DNA from: Pseudoalteromonas luteoviolacea
GTDB taxonomy: Bacteria > Pseudomonadota > Gammaproteobacteria > Enterobacterales > Alteromonadaceae
Length of the DNA: 64,000 nt
Direction of reading: 5' to 3'
Assembly: GCF_018100925.1 (NCBI RefSeq)
Contig: NZ_JAGJEH010000017.1
Location: forward strand, 1 to 64,000
How positions within the stretch are numbered: position 1 is the stretch's first letter; every line of letters begins with the position of its first letter. This document shows positions 60,513-64,000 of this stretch, one piece after another. Both the position numbers and the translations under genes were made by a program. The notes beneath the pieces were generated by a model. It saw only the letters and a program-made list of their open reading frames with translations. It did no database searches and had not been told where the DNA came from.

Positions 60513-61760
60513 CTATTGAATAACCACTGCTTGCGCTTGTTGCGCGTAACTACTGAGATCAGATATGACAATAGAGTCTCCGACCTTTAACCCACCTTTT
60601 ACTTCAATGTAGCGGCCACTTTTTTGACCGAATTGAACATCAACTAATTCGGTTTTTCCACCATCTAAAACGCGGTACAAAGTTGCCATTTTAGCAGCCT
60701 CTCCAACGGGGTTTTGCACGTAGAAGGCATCGTCTATGGTATCGACGACAATGGACGCTCTAATACTTTGCTTTGGCCTCAGCTCGATATCACTCAGTAA
60801 TGGTAAGCTGACCTCTACTATCACATGATGTGCAGTAATGACGGGATCGATACGTGTTACTTTGCCGCGTATCACTTGCGCAGCTGAAAACACCTTAACC
60901 AACTGACCAACTTGTACATTTGCGGCCTGAGATTGATTCACTTTTAGTTCAGCCTTCAAAGCATGCTGGCTGCCAATTGTTGCGACGTGCGCACCTCGTT
61001 CAACTCGTGCACCCAACTCAAGCGGCATTACTTCTATTACTCCCTGCTCGGCTGCAACAATGTCAAGTTGCGCAACCTTTTCAGCCAATAACGCCTGCTC
61101 CTGTTTTGCGAGCTCAATCTTTTCTAGCGCAAGTGCAGTGGCACTCAAATGTAGTCCCTGCAATTGCTCAATACGTGCTTTTGCATGCGAGACTCGCGTT
61201 TGCAAGCTACCCAGCTGCGCCTGAGTTTCAAGAAAAGATAACTCTGAAATAATACCGCGATCCACCAAATTTTTTTGCGCCTGAAATCGAAAAGTTAAGG
61301 TCGCCAACTCACCTTCCAACTGACCCAGCACAGACTGCTCTAACAAGCGCTCGCGCTGCTGCCGCAAATTCAGTTGCAATTCGTCTGCTTTGGCTTCAAT
61401 TAGTCGCTGCTGCGAACGTTTCAACTCCAGTGTGAGATCCGGATTTTCCAACTTTGCAATCAACGTACCCGCTTCGACTATACTGCCAGCTTTGTTAACT
61501 ACCTCAGTGACGATACCGGCACTAGTCGTAGTAATGATGTGTTGCTGTTCACTTTGCAACTCGCCAAATGCATCCACTTCAATGTTCAATACACCTTGCT
61601 TTACTGTTGCAATCATTATGTCACTCTTTGGTAACTGTGTTGCCAGCCCTATATCCAACTGCACTAACAACCAGATCACCAATAAACAGACGATAACTCC
61701 TAATCCCCTATGGCGTTTAAAGAAAGGTTGTCTGACTGGCTTTGGTACTTGAATATCCAT
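60513..61760 (-). CDS. HlyD-family adaptor of the ABC exporter
   Basis: 415 residues. One N-terminal membrane helix (about 21-40), a lipoyl half (GELQSEQQHIITTTSAGIV), a long coiled-coil hairpin (about 105-225) and a second lipoyl half (VAAEQGVIEVMPLELG). This is a MacA-like membrane fusion protein, but without a clear lipoprotein signal. First gene of the exporter operon, directly downstream of the sigma-54 type promoter. Confidence 0.9.
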   Translation of the reverse strand: MDIQVPKPVRQPFFKRHRGLGVIVCLLVIWLLVQLDIGLATQLPKSDIMIATVKQGVLNIEVDAFGELQSEQQHIITTTSAGIVTEVVNKAGSIVEAGTLIAKLENPDLTLELKRSQQRLIEAKADELQLNLRQQRERLLEQSVLGQLEGELATLTFRFQAQKNLVDRGIISELSFLETQAQLGSLQTRVSHAKARIEQLQGLHLSATALALEKIELAKQEQALLAEKVAQLDIVAAEQGVIEVMPLELGARVERGAHVATIGSQHALKAELKVNQSQAANVQVGQLVKVFSAAQVIRGKVTRIDPVITAHHVIVEVSLPLLSDIELRPKQSIRASIVVDTIDDAFYVQNPVGEAAKMATLYRVLDGGKTELVDVQFGQKSGRYIEVKGGLKVGDSIVISDLSSYAQQAQAVVIQ

Positions 61761-61821
61761 CTACTCTTCTCGTTACTATTACTTTTTCGTATCAAAAATG
61801 ACACGGGCCTCCACCCAGTGA

Positions 61822-61836
61822 GCGAAAAACATGCCA
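61822..61836 (-). promoter_or_regulatory. Sigma-54 promoter of the exporter operon
   Basis: TGGCATGTTTTTCGC on the minus strand matches TGGCACG-N4-TTGC at 9 of 11 fixed positions with exact GG/GC spacing. It lies about 62 bp before the ATG at 61760. An enhancer-binding protein would be required. None is encoded in the window. Confidence 0.65.
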
Positions 61837-62389
61837 ATCAGATAAAAGCTTAATAATCATAAGCTTGAAAATTTATGATGAATGGAATTAACCAGTATCG
61901 GATAAATTTTGTGTCAATTCCGGAATCGGAATACAAGGCTATTGCGTTTAATAATGATAATTTGGGTATTTTTCATAATGACACAGTGTTGCCATGGATG
62001 GCGTCATTGCATTCAGCCATTAACAATTAAATATCACTAACCATTGATGTGTGGCTACTTCGGAATGTTCACTATTTAGATAAGCCAGTTAAAAATATAA
62101 ACTATTTAAAATCATGGTCTTGATATATTATTTACGACAAAAACCCAAGCATCTAAAACTGTTTCAGGTGCAAAATAGTTAACAACAGCAAGAAACAAGC
62201 TTGGTACTAAACAGCATTTATCCAATGCAGTGTTAAATTGTTTTGAATAACCGAAAAGTCACTCAGGCGGCCAAAAATTAAACATTGTAAAATATTTAAT
62301 TATCAATTTCTTTACAATTACGTTATATGCGATTACCTTGTTTCTTGTTGTTTAAATTTTACTCAACACAAAACTAACAAGGAACATAA
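61837..62389. other. Long intergenic region with possible enhancer sites
   Basis: About 550 bp without a gene, very AT-rich. It contains TTCCGGAATCGGAA (about 61918-61931) and TTCGGAATGTT (about 62058-62068), repeats that could be upstream activator sites for the sigma-54 promoter. The right end holds the promoter and leader of the protease gene, with AAGGAAC before its ATG. Confidence 0.4.
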
Positions 62390-64000
62390 ATGAAAACTCG
62401 TTATATATTACCAGCACTAGGACTTGTCTCAGCAAGCTGTTTTGCGCAGACCACCGCGCTCACAGAAGCACAAATGATGCAATATACTAGCAAAACAAGT
62501 ATGGCCACGATTGGTAAACGCGCTGAGCTGAACCTTGTGATTCAACCTCAAGCAATGGCAGCATTCTCAGCCGACAATGCCAACAATATCATCACACAAA
62601 CAGTGACACACCCCAATGCCAGCTATATAAAACTGCATTTTAAAAACATTAACTTAGCCGGTGGTGGCAAACTTGTGGTACGTTCAGAAGATGGCAGCGA
62701 ACGCTATGAGTACACTGAACACAACATGCGTGCGGCAACACTTAGCCAAAGTGATGATGGCGTAACAAGCTTCTCTGCCATGTCTATTTCTGCTGAAACA
62801 GCAGTAGTAGAATACACACCTGGCAGCCAAGTTAGTGCAAGCCAAAATGCCATCATAGACTATTATGATCACGGCACTGAAAATGAATTACAAATGGCAC
62901 CAGCTACGGATGTTGGGATCAGCTCTACTTGTGGCGCGATGGAACGAAAAGACGTACAGTGCTGGGCAAACAGCAACCCCACTGAGTTTGAACGCAGCCG
63001 TCCAGTTGCACGCCTACTTATGAATGGTAGTGGACTATGTACTGGCTGGCGTGTTGGTCCTGATAACCGCATGTTTACTAATAACCACTGCGTAGAAACT
63101 GCGTCTGAATTATCCAACACAGAAGTATGGTTTAACTACCAACACACTTCGTGTAATGGCTCTACCTTAGAGACCGTAGTAAAAGTTACTGGTAAAGACT
63201 TCCTTTCAACAGATTATACCCTTGATTACACGCTATTCACGATTAACGATTTCGCTAAAGCCCAACCATTTGGCTACTTTGGGTTAGATGTCCGAGATGC
63301 AACTCAAGGTGAGCGTATCTATATCCCACAGCACGGCTCAGGCAATCCAAAAGAGTTGTCCATTGAGTCGGATCGCGACACGAATGGATTGTGCTCAGTC
63401 AACAACGCGAACGCCAATGGTAGAGGCACAGGTACAGATCTGGGCTACTACTGTGACACCATAGGTGGTTCATCTGGCTCTCCTGTACTAGCGGCATCCA
63501 GCAATAAGGTCATCGCACTACATCACTTGGGTGGCTGTCACAACAAAGGGGCAAAAGTCAGCTTAATTTGGCCAAAAGTAGCAAGCCATTTCAACAATCA
63601 AATCCCAGATGGCGATAACAACAGCGATCCACTGCCAGTCGCGCAATTCACAGCTTCATGCACAGCGTTAAGCTGTAGCTTTGATGGAAGCGCTTCGAGC
63701 TCACCTAACGGGTCTATCAGCCAATACGAGTGGAGCTATGGAGATGCTTCTAGCAATGGTTTTGGTGCCAACGTAACCCATAGCTATGCAGCTTATGGCT
63801 CATACAACGTATCACTGACAGTCACAGATGCCAGCGGCGCATCAGCAACGACAACAAAACAAGTTCTGTTGACCGATCCAAACGAAGATCCAGCCAAGCT
63901 CATCAACGGTGTGGCGAAAGAAGGACTGCAGGGCGATAGATTAGAGACTACATTTTACTATTTAGACTTACCAGCAGGTGCCTCGAATGTCCAAGTAAGT
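62390..64000 (+). CDS. Secreted trypsin-like serine protease with PKD domain (partial)
   Basis: The gene runs off the right edge (537 codons seen, no stop). Signal peptide to about residue 20 (SCFAQ), a propeptide-like region to about 180, then a chymotrypsin-fold protease of the lysyl endopeptidase type. His233 (NNHC), Asp279 (TLDYTLF) and Ser362 (GGSSGSPV) form the likely triad. A PKD domain follows near 415-500 (VAQFTASCTALSCSFDGS), then the start of a PPC-like domain. It probably acts outside the cell after type II secretion. A sorting tail, if any, is beyond the window. Confidence 0.9.
   Translation, partial: MKTRYILPALGLVSASCFAQTTALTEAQMMQYTSKTSMATIGKRAELNLVIQPQAMAAFSADNANNIITQTVTHPNASYIKLHFKNINLAGGGKLVVRSEDGSERYEYTEHNMRAATLSQSDDGVTSFSAMSISAETAVVEYTPGSQVSASQNAIIDYYDHGTENELQMAPATDVGISSTCGAMERKDVQCWANSNPTEFERSRPVARLLMNGSGLCTGWRVGPDNRMFTNNHCVETASELSNTEVWFNYQHTSCNGSTLETVVKVTGKDFLSTDYTLDYTLFTINDFAKAQPFGYFGLDVRDATQGERIYIPQHGSGNPKELSIESDRDTNGLCSVNNANANGRGTGTDLGYYCDTIGGSSGSPVLAASSNKVIALHHLGGCHNKGAKVSLIWPKVASHFNNQIPDGDNNSDPLPVAQFTASCTALSCSFDGSASSSPNGSISQYEWSYGDASSNGFGANVTHSYAAYGSYNVSLTVTDASGASATTTKQVLLTDPNEDPAKLINGVAKEGLQGDRLETTFYYLDLPAGASNVQVS

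Overview
The window reads as chromosomal DNA of a marine gammaproteobacterium of the order Alteromonadales, most likely Pseudoalteromonas. This is inferred from gene content and order, since no database search was possible. The supporting evidence is the murB-birA-coaX-tRNA(Thr/Tyr/Gly/Thr) order that normally precedes tuf, many secreted peptidases and nucleases with sorting tags, a second EF-G gene, several diguanylate cyclases, a MetJ-type methionine salvage locus and a Fur-type small-RNA locus. The DNA is moderately AT-rich and densely coding. I see no phage, insertion sequence, CRISPR array or plasmid gene.

Layout. 1-3.4 kb: four tRNAs and coaX-birA-murB, all on the minus strand. 3.5-17 kb: a secreted M1 aminopeptidase, a DUF2057 protein, a HIT hydrolase, a CsgD/VpsT-like LuxR regulator, a hybrid histidine kinase, a large secreted propeller-amidohydrolase and a chemoreceptor with nine consecutive HAMP units. 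17-23.3 kb: a complete methionine salvage locus (omega-amidase, mtnE, mtnBCD, mtnA, mtnK) organised around two divergent promoters, each carrying a tandem array of MetJ boxes. 23.3-26.4 kb: a DUF885 lipoprotein and a degenerate GGDEF protein. 26.5-35 kb: ubiE-ubiJ-ubiB, tatABC, a small exported protein, tatD, a membrane diguanylate cyclase and hemB, tightly packed. 35-38 kb: an ExeM-like extracellular nuclease with a GlyGly-CTERM tail. 38-44 kb: a small membrane protein, fusA2, an AIM24-family protein, a GntP-type permease and an unknown secreted protein.

44.3-45.4 kb is the most interesting part. About 1.1 kb without protein genes holds three tandem, diverged copies of one small-RNA gene. 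Each copy has a near-consensus promoter (TTGACA, 17 bp, GATAAT) overlapped by Fur-box-like sequence, a second Fur-like box upstream, a conserved element ACATTGCTCATAT that matches the core of RyhB at 12 of 13 positions, hairpins kept by compensatory changes, and its own rho-independent terminator. I read this as a triplicated RyhB-type, iron-responsive sRNA locus.

45.5-64 kb: a Cache-type diguanylate cyclase, a YlqF GTPase, YaeQ, a small lipase-like hydrolase, Dps, oligopeptidase B, an RND efflux pump with its adaptor, and an ABC exporter operon of the MacAB type with a good sigma-54 promoter match. The window ends inside a secreted trypsin-like protease with PKD and PPC-like domains. Common themes are c-di-GMP signalling (three GGDEF proteins and a CsgD/VpsT-like regulator), secretion (Tat, GlyGly-CTERM, exported hydrolases, two export pumps) and iron and methionine control.
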